Positions 47,196 through 56,876 of a DNA stretch of 64,000 nt are shown piece after piece. A program made the position numbers and the translations under genes. The notes under the pieces were generated by a model. That model made no database searches and was not told the origin of the DNA. It saw only the letters and a list, made by a program, of their open reading frames with translations. Where the stretch lies: assembly GCF_008124865.1 (NCBI RefSeq), contig NZ_VNHY01000003.1, forward strand, positions 62,001-126,000, written 5' to 3'. Origin of the DNA: Fodinibius salinus (GTDB lineage Bacteria; Bacteroidota; Rhodothermia; Balneolales; Balneolaceae). Position 1 is the first letter of the stretch; each line of letters opens with the position of its first letter.

Positions 47196-49053
47196 TGATA
47201 CTCACCGAATCCTGCTCATTAGAATTTTGATCATCTTTATTAATCGGATTAAACGTTTTGACGTAATTATATACCCAGGATCGATCGATTTCGCCATTCA
47301 GGTATTGCTCAATCATAAGTGAAGCAATTGGTGCTGCGGATTGTGATCCATACCCCCCATTTTCTACAAGAACAGCAATGGCAATTTTGGGATCATCGAC
47401 GGGAGCGAAACTGATAAACCACCCGTGATCTTTACCATGAGGATTTTGAGCCGTACCCGTTTTGCCAGCGACAGTTATGCTGTCAAGATCAGCATAATAT
47501 CGGCCACTACCTGTTGTAACTACGCGTCTCATACCATCTTTTACGACGGCCAGTTCATTTTTATCAACCCAACTAATTTTTTCCTTTTTTGGATTGGTTC
47601 GAAGAACTTGACCATTACTCTGTTGAATTTGTTGGACGATATGCGGTTGAATCCAGTACCCTCCGTTACCAATTTCTGCGGCAACTAATGCCATCTGGAG
47701 GGGGGAAGCTGACATAAAACCTTGGCCTATTCCAAGGTTTAGCTGATCACCAATTCCCCATTTATTTTTACCTATGATCTTGTCGAAATAGCTGCTGTCG
47801 GGGAGTGTGCCCGTTGCTTCATTAGGTAAATCAATATTATTTCGCTGCCCAAGTCCAAATGATGAAGCCAGTTTGTGCCAACGATTAAGCCCTTTAGTAG
47901 TAGCAATTTGATCCATTAGCCAAAAGAAAAAGGTATTGCTTGATTCCTGCAGGGCTTTGCCTACATTATACGTTCCGGGATCGGCAAGATCATTATATCG
48001 ACGACCGCGTACGTAATAGCCGGGACTTTCAATTTCAGTTTCTGGATTAATAATATCCATTTCAAGTCCCATAAGTGCCATAAGGGGTTTAAAAGTTGAA
48101 CCCGGTGGTTGTTCACTTGACACAGCTCTGTTGAACAGAGGATCGGTAGTGTCGGCATTTATTGTTTGCCAGTAGGTAGAATCAATGCGCCTGGATAGCT
48201 TACGTATATCGTAAGTAGGAGCACTGGCCATGCTAAGTACGGCTCCGTTATCGGGATTAAGGGCAACAACAGCTCCCCGTTTATCTTTGAGCAGATCTTC
48301 GGCCAGTAGTTGTAATTTCGTATCGATGGTAGTAATTAAATCAGCTCCTTTTTGGGGTGCCTCATCAATGCGACCATCTCTGAAAGGGCCAACCTTCTGC
48401 CCCATAGCGTTAATGCGAATATATTTAGTTCCTAACGTACCTCTAAGCTGGTCCTGATAAGCCAATTCAAGTCCGCTTTTTCCAGTTTTATCACCCAAGT
48501 GATAATTCTTCTTACTGGAATATTCTTTTTTCGAAACTTCGCGCAGATATCCCAAAAGGTGAGACGCTTTAAGGCTATCAACGGGATAATGTCGTTTACT
48601 TTCTACCTGGTGACCAATGCCCGGCAGTCGCCAGATATTTTCTTGGATGATTGAAAATGTGCTAAAGTTAATTTCAGTGAATAACCGCGAAGAACGGTAC
48701 CAAGAATAGGTCTTTGCTTTTTGAACACGTTTCTTAACGTCTTTGCTAGGTATTCCCAGTAAATTTGCTAAAAGAGGAGTGTTTTTGGAATCGTAACTCG
48801 CTGGATTTATGGTGATGGTATAAATCGGTTCATTGTCCACTAGTAAATTTTGATTCCGGTCGTAAATAAGTCCTCGTGCTGGTTGAATAACTTCTTGACG
48901 GAGAGAGTTTTTGCGACTTAATGGGCCATAGGTATCATGCTGAAGAATTTGTAGCTGAAAAAGGCGTCCCAAAATGATCAGCCCCAGAATAATAATAATT
49001 GACTGGAGTACCCGAATGGAGATTTGTGGACGTTTGTTTTTACGGTGGCGCAT
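47188..49053 (-). CDS. mrdA: Penicillin-binding protein 2 (transpeptidase)
   Basis: A 621-residue class B PBP that cross-links lateral wall peptidoglycan with RodA. One N-terminal membrane helix is at about 14-34. The pedestal domain follows, then the transpeptidase domain with Ser319 in GSTFK (SxxK), an SxN-type motif in ESSNTFF and KTGTAQ near the end (around 530). Length is typical. It lies 9 bases downstream of mreD and overlaps rodA by 8 bases. Confidence 0.96.
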   Translation of the reverse strand: MRHRKNKRPQISIRVLQSIIIILGLIILGRLFQLQILQHDTYGPLSRKNSLRQEVIQPARGLIYDRNQNLLVDNEPIYTITINPASYDSKNTPLLANLLGIPSKDVKKRVQKAKTYSWYRSSRLFTEINFSTFSIIQENIWRLPGIGHQVESKRHYPVDSLKASHLLGYLREVSKKEYSSKKNYHLGDKTGKSGLELAYQDQLRGTLGTKYIRINAMGQKVGPFRDGRIDEAPQKGADLITTIDTKLQLLAEDLLKDKRGAVVALNPDNGAVLSMASAPTYDIRKLSRRIDSTYWQTINADTTDPLFNRAVSSEQPPGSTFKPLMALMGLEMDIINPETEIESPGYYVRGRRYNDLADPGTYNVGKALQESSNTFFFWLMDQIATTKGLNRWHKLASSFGLGQRNNIDLPNEATGTLPDSSYFDKIIGKNKWGIGDQLNLGIGQGFMSASPLQMALVAAEIGNGGYWIQPHIVQQIQQSNGQVLRTNPKKEKISWVDKNELAVVKDGMRRVVTTGSGRYYADLDSITVAGKTGTAQNPHGKDHGWFISFAPVDDPKIAIAVLVENGGYGSQSAAPIASLMIEQYLNGEIDRSWVYNYVKTFNPINKDDQNSNEQDSVSINE

Positions 49054-49062
49054 AGGATTCCG

Positions 49063-49533
49063 TTATTTGCTTTGAAACAGGTATAGAACACCGGCAACAA
49101 AAGCAGTATATAGACTATTACCCAACAAGTATCGCCAAAAATATGTTTCCCCGGTATAGTTTATGATGGCGCTATTGAGGCCTAAGAAAATGAGATTATG
49201 TATTATTGCAGCAATAAGAATAATTAGAAAAACTTGACCAATAAGTAGGTTTTTGCTCTTATTTTTTGGGATAAAGTTAAAGCTCAAAAAGACAAGTAAT
49301 GTCTTAGAGAACATGTGTAATCCCCAAAGATCGAGCAGTGCATCCTGTAAAAAGCCAAGACCAGCTGCCATTACGATTGCTGAAGTACGATTTTGTCGAG
49401 CAGCATACCAGATGAGAAATACAAGTACTAGATCCGGTTGTATCTGGTAAATTTTTAAATGTCGAAATATTACAATCTGAACTACCAGAAAAAGAATGCC
49501 GAGGCCAATATGTTTAAGTCTGTCAGGGTTCAC
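49063..49533 (-). CDS. mreD: Rod shape-determining protein MreD
   Basis: This is a 156-residue protein of about five membrane helices, as expected for MreD. The sequence is poorly conserved in general (MNPDRLKHIGLGILFLVVQI, later GFLQDALLDLWGLHMFS, which holds the family-like GLxxD pattern), so gene order supports the call. The start is GTG; the mreC stop and this start share GTGA (4 bases overlapped). Confidence 0.9.
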   Translation of the reverse strand: MNPDRLKHIGLGILFLVVQIVIFRHLKIYQIQPDLVLVFLIWYAARQNRTSAIVMAAGLGFLQDALLDLWGLHMFSKTLLVFLSFNFIPKNKSKNLLIGQVFLIILIAAIIHNLIFLGLNSAIINYTGETYFWRYLLGNSLYTAFVAGVLYLFQSK

Positions 49534-50372
49534 TCGAGCAGATCCTCGTATTGTTTATTTAACTTTTTAATGCTGGTATCAGGTTTAAATTTGATGATAA
49601 ATCCCTCGGCAACGGTATGAAGGTTAGCGAATGGTTTTACAAATACTTTCTGGGTTTCTTTGCCTTCTAGCTGTTCTGTTCGCACAACCGTACCAATGGG
49701 AATATCGGGAGGGAACTGATTACTTGAACCGGATGTAACGACTGTTTCACCAGAATCAACGCTAATTGTTTGCGGGATATAATTAAGTTGCAGTTCAGAA
49801 ATGGACTCATTATCCCAAGAGATGATGCCCATGGCATTGGAGGTTTGCAGCTTTGCACTGAGCCTAAAAAGCGTATTAAAAAAAGGCATTACTTGTGAAT
49901 AGCCCGGTGATGTTATAATTACTTTCCCTATCAGTCCATCGGCTGATACCATTGGCATACCCTGTTTTATGCCTTGGTTCGTGCCGGCATCAATCGTTAA
50001 AGAATTGGCAACTTGGTTGAGTTCTTTTCCTACAATTTGTACCGGATACAAACTAAGTTCGGAAGAACGTTTGAACTGAAGCATTTCGCGGAATCTGCGA
50101 TTTTGCTGTTCTGCAGCCCGCAGACGGTTTAGTTCATCAAGCAGTAGTACATTTTGTTTACGGAGTTGGGTGTTTGTTTTTAACGCCTGCCGATAAACAC
50201 GAATATTAGAAAGGGGTTCTTCGAGATAGCTAAATAACGTAACTGAAACTTTTCGAAGATTATCTAAGCCTCCCTGGTAACGCCCCACCATAAGCGTAAC
50301 GGCCATTAAAAGGAAAACAGCCGTTAGAATATGATCTTTTACATCAGCTATACTGGGAAGTCGAAATCGCAT
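49530..50372 (-). CDS. mreC: Rod shape-determining protein MreC
   Basis: A 280-residue bitopic periplasmic protein. One N-terminal membrane helix (about 11-27), a coiled coil (about 60-95, with TQLRKQNVLLLDELNRLRAA) and a double beta-barrel domain with AGTNQGIKQGMPMVSADGLIGKV fit MreC. It tells PBP2 where to act. It overlaps mreD by 4 bases and is 15 bases downstream of mreB. Confidence 0.95.
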   Translation of the reverse strand: MRFRLPSIADVKDHILTAVFLLMAVTLMVGRYQGGLDNLRKVSVTLFSYLEEPLSNIRVYRQALKTNTQLRKQNVLLLDELNRLRAAEQQNRRFREMLQFKRSSELSLYPVQIVGKELNQVANSLTIDAGTNQGIKQGMPMVSADGLIGKVIITSPGYSQVMPFFNTLFRLSAKLQTSNAMGIISWDNESISELQLNYIPQTISVDSGETVVTSGSSNQFPPDIPIGTVVRTEQLEGKETQKVFVKPFANLHTVAEGFIIKFKPDTSIKKLNKQYEDLLE

Positions 50373-50387
50373 TCACTGTTGACTGCT

Positions 50388-51446
50388 TTAGTTAATCACC
50401 GTTTTGTAATGTTCCAGATCTTCTAAGATAGAACCCGTCCCACGGACTACAGCTGTCAGTGGATCTTCAGCAATATGGACTGGAAGATCAGTTGTTTCCA
50501 TGATGAGTTTATCAAGGTTCTTCAACTTTGCTCCGCCGCCGGTAAGCATAATCCCACGATCCAGGATATCGGCAGAAAGTTCAGGAGGAGTCTGCTCCAG
50601 TGATTTGGTTATTGATTCTACAATAGTATTGACCGATTCTGATATAGCTTCTCGTACATCTCTGGAAGTAACCTGTCGCGTGCGGGGTACGCCATTAACG
50701 AGGTCCCGTCCTTTGGTTGGCATTTCAAGTTCTTCGTCGAGTGGTGCCGCAGAACCAATTTCACATTTAATTTTTTCAGCTGTACGCTCACCAATCAACA
50801 AATTGTGGTTGCGCCGAAAATAGTTGATGATATCATCATTTAGCTCATCACCGCCTAGCCGTACTGACTGTGCATATACAATACCGGAAAGGGCAATCAC
50901 AGCAATTTCTGTAGTCCCACCGCCAATATCTACGATCATATTCCCGATAGGTTCATGTACATTAAGTCCAATACCGATGGCGGCGGCCATGGGTTCATCT
51001 ACGAGAAAAACAGATTTTGCTCCAGCATGTTCTGCACTGTCACGTACGGCGCGTCGTTCAACTTCGGTAATGCCGCTGGGCACACATACAACCATCTGTC
51101 GGGCATTGCTGTACCATTTTGTCTTAACTTTGTCAATCATTCCGCGGATCATCTGCTCGGCTACTTCAAAATCAGCAATAACGCCATCTCGTAGTGGGCG
51201 TACCGTGCGGATGTTTTTATGCGTTTTTTCATGCATTAAGCGGGCTTCATGTCCCGACGCCACAGGTTCATTGTTGGTATTGAGTGCAACGATAGAAGGC
51301 TCATTTAGAACGATACCTTCACCGCGCGAATATATCAAAGTATTAGCGGTGCCAAGGTCAATGGCAATATCAGTATAGAGCCAGTCGAACCATCCCGCTT
51401 TTTCCTTTCCTTTTTTCTTTTTTGGTGTGCGATTATCCATGGTCAT
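50388..51446 (-). CDS. mreB: Rod shape-determining actin homologue MreB
   Basis: A 352-residue bacterial actin that guides the elongasome. The phosphate-1 motif IAIDLGTANTLIY is at about 27-39, and VVDIGGGTTEIAV-type (IVDIGGGTTEIAV) and GIMLTGGGAKL are present. Before the fold it has about 22 residues with a lysine-rich run (PKKKKGKEK) and an aromatic stretch (GWFDWLY) that could bind the membrane. It begins the mre-mrd operon; the first gene of the run is 127 bases downstream of purH, so its own promoter may lie in that gap. Confidence 0.97.
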   Translation of the reverse strand: MTMDNRTPKKKKGKEKAGWFDWLYTDIAIDLGTANTLIYSRGEGIVLNEPSIVALNTNNEPVASGHEARLMHEKTHKNIRTVRPLRDGVIADFEVAEQMIRGMIDKVKTKWYSNARQMVVCVPSGITEVERRAVRDSAEHAGAKSVFLVDEPMAAAIGIGLNVHEPIGNMIVDIGGGTTEIAVIALSGIVYAQSVRLGGDELNDDIINYFRRNHNLLIGERTAEKIKCEIGSAAPLDEELEMPTKGRDLVNGVPRTRQVTSRDVREAISESVNTIVESITKSLEQTPPELSADILDRGIMLTGGGAKLKNLDKLIMETTDLPVHIAEDPLTAVVRGTGSILEDLEHYKTVIN

Positions 51447-51572
51447 GATGTGGTAGATGAACGAATATCGAAGTTATTTTACAACAGTTATTTCAGCAAA
51501 ATCTGAAAATACAATAATGTTGCTCTTTTTCCGAATTAATCAATTACTTGCCTAAAATAAAACGGATTTCTG

Positions 51573-53153
51573 TTAATGACGAAAATGCCTGTTCCCGGTA
51601 AAGACCATTGCTAAATCAAGGTTATCAGCAGCTTTAATAACCTGATCATCCCGAATACTTCCGCCCGGCTGGATTACCGATGTTGCCCCTGCTTCGGCTG
51701 CCGCTTCTACTCCGTCGGGAAAGGGGAAAAAGGCATCAGAGGCAATAGCTGTATTTTCCAGAGATAATCTTTCTTGCTGGGCTTTGGCAATAGCAGTTTG
51801 AGATGATTCTACGCGGCTTGTTTGTCCCGTTCCAATGCCAATGGTTTGATTGTCTTTAGCATAAACAATGGCATTAGATTTTACATGCTTAACGACTTTC
51901 CAGGCAAATAATAAGTCTTCAATTTCCTGCTTTGATGGCTTGCGCTTTGTAACAGTTTGCAGTTCGTTTTTGCCGACTATTTTAAGGTCCGAATCCTGAC
52001 TAAGTGCACCACCAAAAATCGATCGGAACTGTATTGCGTTTTCTGTATTAGGCAATTTTTTAATGCGGATGAGACGGCGCTTTTTCTTTTCCTGAAGTAA
52101 GTTGAGAGCTTCTTTACTATAGGACGGTGCAATAATAATTTCAGTAAAGATTTCATCAATTTCTTTGGCTGTATCTAAATCCAACTCTTTGTTAACAACC
52201 ACAATACCGCCGAATGGAGACATCGTATCAGTAGCAAACGCTTTTTGCCAGGCTTTGGCTAATTTATCATCGCAGGCAATGCCGCAGGGAGTGGTATGTT
52301 TAAAGATGCCACAGGTGGGTTTGGAATCCCAAAAATCAGCAATGAAATTCAGTGCAGCATCAACATCAGTATAATTATTATAACTTAGTTGTTTCCCGTG
52401 AAAGCAGTCAATAAATGTTGACTGGTTGCCATAAACGGCTGCCTTTTGATGAGGGTTTTCACCATAGCGCAGACTATGAGACTTGGGAAGCGAAATGTTT
52501 AGCTGGTCCGCTAGTTCATCTTCAGTATTATCCAAGTTATTAAAGTAATTCGCGACAGCGTTATCGTAGCCGGCTGTGTGATTAAAAGCCTGCTTGGCCC
52601 ATTCTTTACGTTTTGGAAATGATATTTTTCCGTCCTGATTGAGCTCGGAAATGAAATCAGCATATTGCGACGGACTGGTAAGTACACCTACATGAGCAAA
52701 ATTTTTAGCTGCAGCACGAATCATCGTTGGTCCGCCAATATCTATATTTTCGGTAGCTACAGCCGGAGTACAGTCGGGGTTGGCAATAGTTTCTTTAAAG
52801 GGATAGAGATTTGTTACGACTAGTTCAATGGGATCGATGTCCAGCTTCTGCATTTCGTCAAGGTCGGGCTGGTGGCTTGTACGTCCCAGAATGCCTCCGT
52901 GAATAATCGGATGAAGTGTTTTTACCCGTCCATCAAGGCACTCTTCAAAGCCCGTAATTTCACTTACATCAGTTACCGGAATGTCGGCTTCTCGAATTTT
53001 TTGGGCCGTTCCGCCGGTAGAAATAATTTGTACGTCATGTTGGTGAAGGCATCGGGCCAAATTAATAATTTCGGTTTTATCAGAAACCGAAAGAAGGGCA
53101 CGATTTATTGTTAAGGGGTCTTGAGGTAGCTGAGATAGAGGTTGTAAAGACAC
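51573..53153 (-). CDS. purH: Bifunctional AICAR formyltransferase / IMP cyclohydrolase
   Basis: A 526-residue bifunctional enzyme for the last two steps of IMP synthesis. The N-terminal IMPCH domain ([20 protein letters not shown], then [10 protein letters not shown]) and the C-terminal AICARFT domain ([16 protein letters not shown], then [16 protein letters not shown], with the Lys-His pair) are complete. It lies 3 bases behind purN, so both form a purNH unit. The two enzymes use 10-formyl-tetrahydrofolate in the same pathway. Confidence 0.97.
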   Translation of the reverse strand: MSLQPLSQLPQDPLTINRALLSVSDKTEIINLARCLHQHDVQIISTGGTAQKIREADIPVTDVSEITGFEECLDGRVKTLHPIIHGGILGRTSHQPDLDEMQKLDIDPIELVVTNLYPFKETIANPDCTPAVATENIDIGGPTMIRAAAKNFAHVGVLTSPSQYADFISELNQDGKISFPKRKEWAKQAFNHTAGYDNAVANYFNNLDNTEDELADQLNISLPKSHSLRYGENPHQKAAVYGNQSTFIDCFHGKQLSYNNYTDVDAALNFIADFWDSKPTCGIFKHTTPCGIACDDKLAKAWQKAFATDTMSPFGGIVVVNKELDLDTAKEIDEIFTEIIIAPSYSKEALNLLQEKKKRRLIRIKKLPNTENAIQFRSIFGGALSQDSDLKIVGKNELQTVTKRKPSKQEIEDLLFAWKVVKHVKSNAIVYAKDNQTIGIGTGQTSRVESSQTAIAKAQQERLSLENTAIASDAFFPFPDGVEAAAEAGATSVIQPGGSIRDDQVIKAADNLDLAMVFTGNRHFRH

Positions 53154-53156
53154 AGT

Positions 53157-53759
53157 CTAATTATTGGATTTAGAATTTAGCTTGTCGGTGAGTTGGGCTA
53201 TAATTTCGGGAAAAAGTTTGTGTTCCTCTTTGAGGATACGGTCGGCCAGCGTATCGGCATCGTCAGAGTCTTTTACTGGTACTTTACGTTGGCCCAAAAT
53301 GGGACCGTCATCATACTTTTCGGTAACAAGGTGGACCGTACAACCGGATTTATCCTCATTATTGTCAATTACTGCCTGATGCACACGCATTCCGTAAAAT
53401 CCTTTACCACCGTATTTGGGCAGCAGTGACGGATGGATATTTACGATCCTTCCGCGGAATTGTTCAATGACTTTCGGCGGAATTTTAAGCATATATCCGG
53501 CTAAGACAATAAGATCAGTTTCCCAATCCGTTAGTTGATCCAAGAGGGTATTTATATATCTTGACCGGTCGGAAAATTGAGAGGGGGCAAGGAGACGATG
53601 TTCAATATCGTGTTTTTGGGCCCGTTCTATAGCCTGTATTCCTGATTTATTGGTTATGAGCCCGGCAATCCGTCCATTTATTTGGCCGGACTCAACGGCA
53701 TCAATAATAGCCTGAAAATTAGTTCCCGATCCCGAGGCGAAAACAACGATGTTGGTCAA
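53157..53759 (-). CDS. purN: Phosphoribosylglycinamide formyltransferase
   Basis: A 200-residue GAR transformylase. FASGSGTNFQAIIDAVESG is the phosphoribosyl loop, and LAGYMLKIPPKVIEQFRGRIVNIHPSLLPKYGGKGFYG (in pieces: NIHPSLLP with the catalytic His) and the later DGPILGQRKVPV follow. Asp of the catalytic triad is in the EKYDDGPIL segment. Its stop lies 3 bases before the purH start. A 101-base gap separates it from the permease gene. Confidence 0.97.
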   Translation of the reverse strand: MTNIVVFASGSGTNFQAIIDAVESGQINGRIAGLITNKSGIQAIERAQKHDIEHRLLAPSQFSDRSRYINTLLDQLTDWETDLIVLAGYMLKIPPKVIEQFRGRIVNIHPSLLPKYGGKGFYGMRVHQAVIDNNEDKSGCTVHLVTEKYDDGPILGQRKVPVKDSDDADTLADRILKEEHKLFPEIIAQLTDKLNSKSNN

Positions 53760-53860
53760 GGCAAAAAGAAAAATAAAGTTGTATAAAGTTTGCCCGAAAA
53801 GATAAGTAAAAAAAGGAACAGATTAAGCTAAAATATCAACTAATCCACTGTTAGGATCAG

Positions 53861-54925
53861 TTACGAACTGCTTCGAAATACATGGTAATTATTATAACTC
53901 CAGCTAATCTGATTAAAGGTAATCTTGATAATTGTTGCAATAGGAATAGCAACTAGCATACCCAGAATGCCACCAACTTGTGCCCCAATCATAATAATAA
54001 ATAAGATAGCAACAGGGTGCATGTCTGCTGACCGTGAAAAGATTAATGGTTGTAGTACAATATTGTCGAGAATTTGTACAAGCAAGATGGCTAAAATACA
54101 GGGTAGTACCAGTGAAAAGTCGCCCACTTCTATGATTGAAACAATAATTGAAAGAATATAGCCGATAATAGGACCAAAGTAGGGAATGGTGTTGGCAAGT
54201 CCCACGGCAATACCTACTGACAGGGCATTTTCAAGCCCAACGACAGTCAGCCCTAACCATGAGGTGAAGGCCACAATAAGGCTTTGGAGCATAACGCTTC
54301 GAAAATAAATGCCCAGCCGCGTTTCAATCTTATCAATGATACTAAGCGAAGTCTCAAAATATTTATTGGGGACGATCTGTAGAATATCACGTCGAATAGT
54401 GAGACCGTCTTTTAGGAAAAAGAAGGTGGCAAAAGGAATGATAAGTGCCGCAGAAAAAATATTAGTGAATATGCCGATAATATTGCTGAGGGCAGCAGGT
54501 AGCTCACCAACATCAAATAGATTTTGCAAACCCTGGGTTAAATTGTCGCTTAAAAAATCCTTTGGTAAAAATGAAAATTCTTGAATGAGCCGCTCTTCAA
54601 TTTGGCGGGTAATATTTTGGATGTTTTGAATATTGAGCTGCCCGGCCAGTTCTACCATTTGATTAGCTATTATGGGGATAATATTGGTAGAAATCCAGAC
54701 GAGGATAAGCATAAGTGCGCTTAATACAAGTACGATGGCCCCAGTTCGATTCATTCCGGCTGCCTGCATACGGTTGACGAGTGGGTCAAGCATGTAGCTA
54801 AAAATCATAGCTACTATGGCATATCCTACAAGCGTACCAAAATAATATAGCAACAATCCCAGCACCGTAATACCGGCTATCCCTAATACCGATTTTATGA
54901 CACGCTCAAGGGTAAAATTATTCAT
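53861..54925 (-). CDS. AI-2E family permease
   Basis: A 354-residue integral membrane protein of the AI-2E/PerM (UPF0118) family, with about eight helices. Features: the early block MIFSYMLDPLVNRM, the later PFATFFFLKDG and the C-terminal LLVQILDNIVLQPLIF are characteristic. Members are proposed to carry AI-2, Na+(K+)/H+ or small molecules; none can be chosen here. Its start overlaps the recX stop by 4 bases (ATGA), so it is translated with recX although no functional connection is known. Confidence 0.92.
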   Translation of the reverse strand: MNNFTLERVIKSVLGIAGITVLGLLLYYFGTLVGYAIVAMIFSYMLDPLVNRMQAAGMNRTGAIVLVLSALMLILVWISTNIIPIIANQMVELAGQLNIQNIQNITRQIEERLIQEFSFLPKDFLSDNLTQGLQNLFDVGELPAALSNIIGIFTNIFSAALIIPFATFFFLKDGLTIRRDILQIVPNKYFETSLSIIDKIETRLGIYFRSVMLQSLIVAFTSWLGLTVVGLENALSVGIAVGLANTIPYFGPIIGYILSIIVSIIEVGDFSLVLPCILAILLVQILDNIVLQPLIFSRSADMHPVAILFIIMIGAQVGGILGMLVAIPIATIIKITFNQISWSYNNYHVFRSSS

Positions 54926-55590
54926 TGTGCAATGGCTTCCATTAGCTCATCAATGTGATCAAAAATATTACCGGGCCGATATCCTTTTCTTGCCAGATGA
55001 TCAACTACTTTCTTCTTTCGTTTATACACGTCTTCTTCTCTTAAAAATCGTCTTTTACGCTTTAAAACCAAATCTAAAAATCTTTGTTTTAAGTCAACAT
55101 CCTCGAAGGTTTTTTGGATACTTTGTTCTGCTATTTTATTAGGTATTCCTTTCTTAAATAAATGGGACTTTATTTTTTGCGGTCCCCATTTATTAAGCCT
55201 GCTTTTGTCGGAGGCAAACTTATCAGCAAATTTAGCCTCGTTGAGATACCCTTTCTGTTGCAGTTCATTGAGAACATCTTCGATCACATCTTTCTCATAA
55301 TCCTTGCGGATGGCCTTGGTAAATAATTCTTTTCGGGCATGGTCGCGACGGCCCAATAGTTTCATCATATATGATTTCACTACAGATCGCCCCTCTTGGC
55401 GTTGCAATTTTCGAAAAAGTGAGGGCGTTATTGTATCGCCTTTTGCAAGGTTAAATTTAAGTAACGTATGTTCTGCAATACCGATTAAAAATTCATCGTC
55501 AACGAAAATAGAATAGCGTTCTTTATCATTTTTTTGAACGCTCACCGCAGAAATAACGCCCGGTAAATTATGATTCGATATTTCATCCAT
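54922..55590 (-). CDS. recX: RecA regulator RecX
   Basis: A 222-residue RecX, which binds RecA filaments and restricts or shapes their activity. The three-helix-repeat core is seen in MMKLLGRRDHARKELFTKAI and VLNELQQKGYLNEAKFADKF and WGPQKIKSHLFKKGIPNKI. The length is somewhat above E. coli RecX (166) because of an N-terminal beta-like domain (SAVSVQKNDKERYSIFVDDE), as seen in Firmicutes and Bacteroidota RecX. Its ATG overlaps the recA stop by one base. Confidence 0.93.
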   Translation of the reverse strand: MDEISNHNLPGVISAVSVQKNDKERYSIFVDDEFLIGIAEHTLLKFNLAKGDTITPSLFRKLQRQEGRSVVKSYMMKLLGRRDHARKELFTKAIRKDYEKDVIEDVLNELQQKGYLNEAKFADKFASDKSRLNKWGPQKIKSHLFKKGIPNKIAEQSIQKTFEDVDLKQRFLDLVLKRKRRFLREEDVYKRKKKVVDHLARKGYRPGNIFDHIDELMEAIAQ

Positions 55591-56654
55591 TATTCATCGT
55601 CACTGTCACTCTCGTCATCATTATCTTCTTCGTCATCTGTTTGTTCTTCTTCATCGGCCTTTTGAGGATTCATTTCAGCACGAATTTGTTGCTCAATGTT
55701 TTCAGTAAGCTCCGGATCAGATTCTAAAAATTCGATAGCGTTTTCTGATCCCTGTCCAATAGGCTCACCTCCGTAACGGTACCAGCTTCCGCGTTTTTCG
55801 ATGATGTCAAACTCTACGGCCATATCCAGTATTTCGGCCATTCGTGAAATACCTTCCCCATACATAATATTAAATTCTACTTGCTTAAAAGGAGGGGCAA
55901 CTTTGTTTTTAACGACCTTAACTTTAGTGCGGTTACCTACTACATCGCCGCTGTTTTTGACGGATCCAATACGGCGGATATCAATACGGACAGAGGAGTA
56001 GAATTTGAGTGCACGTCCACCAGATGTTGTTTCGGGATTACCAAACATAACCCCAATTTTTTCGCGAATCTGATTAATAAAGATAACCGACGTTTTGGTC
56101 TTGTTGATGATAGCAGTGATCTTACGCATCGCTTGCGACATCAACCGTGCTTGCAAGCCAACATGTGAATCGCCCATCTCACCTTCCAGTTCGGCGCGTG
56201 GTACCAGGGCAGCAACAGAATCTACAACAATGACATCCAGGGCTGCAGAGCGTATAAGGGTTTCGGTAATTTCTAGTGCCTGTTCACCACTGTCAGGCTG
56301 AGAGACGAGCAGTTCATCAGTATTAATGCCCAAATTTTTTGCATAACGAGGATCAAAAGCGTGCTCGGCATCAATGAATGCTGCATATCCTCCTTCTTTT
56401 TGTGCTTCGGCAATAACGTGCATGGCCAGAGTGGTTTTTCCGCTGGCTTCAGGACCGTAAATTTCGGTAACTCTTCCCCGGGGCACACCGCCGATACCAA
56501 GTGCATAATCGACCATAATGGATCCCGTTGAAATGCTGGGGACATCTTTGGTAGCTTCATCTCCCAGCTTCATGATGGTACCTTCGCCGTGTTGCTTTTC
56601 AATTTGGCCAATAGCCATTTCCAGTGCCTTGTCGCGATCTTTATTGTCAGACAT
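55590..56654 (-). CDS. recA: Recombinase RecA
   Basis: A 354-residue recombinase. Walker A is GPEASGKT (67-74); the catalytic Glu is in AFIDAEHAF; Walker B is [11 protein letters not shown]; and DNA loops follow ([18 protein letters not shown] and [18 protein letters not shown]). The acidic tail ([20 protein letters not shown]) regulates filament loading. It is the first gene of a recA-recX-permease operon. An 18-base palindrome lies 56-73 bases before its start and may be an operator. Confidence 0.98.
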   Translation of the reverse strand: MSDNKDRDKALEMAIGQIEKQHGEGTIMKLGDEATKDVPSISTGSIMVDYALGIGGVPRGRVTEIYGPEASGKTTLAMHVIAEAQKEGGYAAFIDAEHAFDPRYAKNLGINTDELLVSQPDSGEQALEITETLIRSAALDVIVVDSVAALVPRAELEGEMGDSHVGLQARLMSQAMRKITAIINKTKTSVIFINQIREKIGVMFGNPETTSGGRALKFYSSVRIDIRRIGSVKNSGDVVGNRTKVKVVKNKVAPPFKQVEFNIMYGEGISRMAEILDMAVEFDIIEKRGSWYRYGGEPIGQGSENAIEFLESDPELTENIEQQIRAEMNPQKADEEEQTDDEEDNDDESDSDDE

Positions 56655-56709
56655 AAATTCTTGAATAATTAGGTTTTTGAGTTTCCACTGGTCAATATAT
56701 TAAATAAAA

Positions 56710-56727
56710 CTGACAACATAGTGTCAG
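56710..56727. promoter_or_regulatory. Palindrome upstream of recA (possible SOS operator)
   Basis: CTGACA-ACATAG-TGTCAG (56710-56727) is a perfect 6-bp dyad with a 6-base centre, about 55 bases before the recA ATG, in the 222-base gap before the kynU gene. Position and form fit a repressor site overlapping a promoter. It does not match a known LexA box exactly; the link to LexA is inference. Confidence 0.4.
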
Positions 56728-56876
56728 GTGGTATTGAAAAATAAGCTAGTTAATAAGGTGTTTAATGCTATCCTTTTTTAGATATAATTATTCTAGCAGA
56801 AAGTTACACAAGGAATACGTTATGATACACAAAATTCTATATAGTAAGATGGATTTCAGAGCTAATCCTTACAAAA

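Noticed and set aside
50824-51378. A 184-residue frame on the plus strand across mreB
   Set aside because: It is antisense to the well-conserved mreB gene with Ser/Thr-rich shadow composition and no ribosome site or homology signs.
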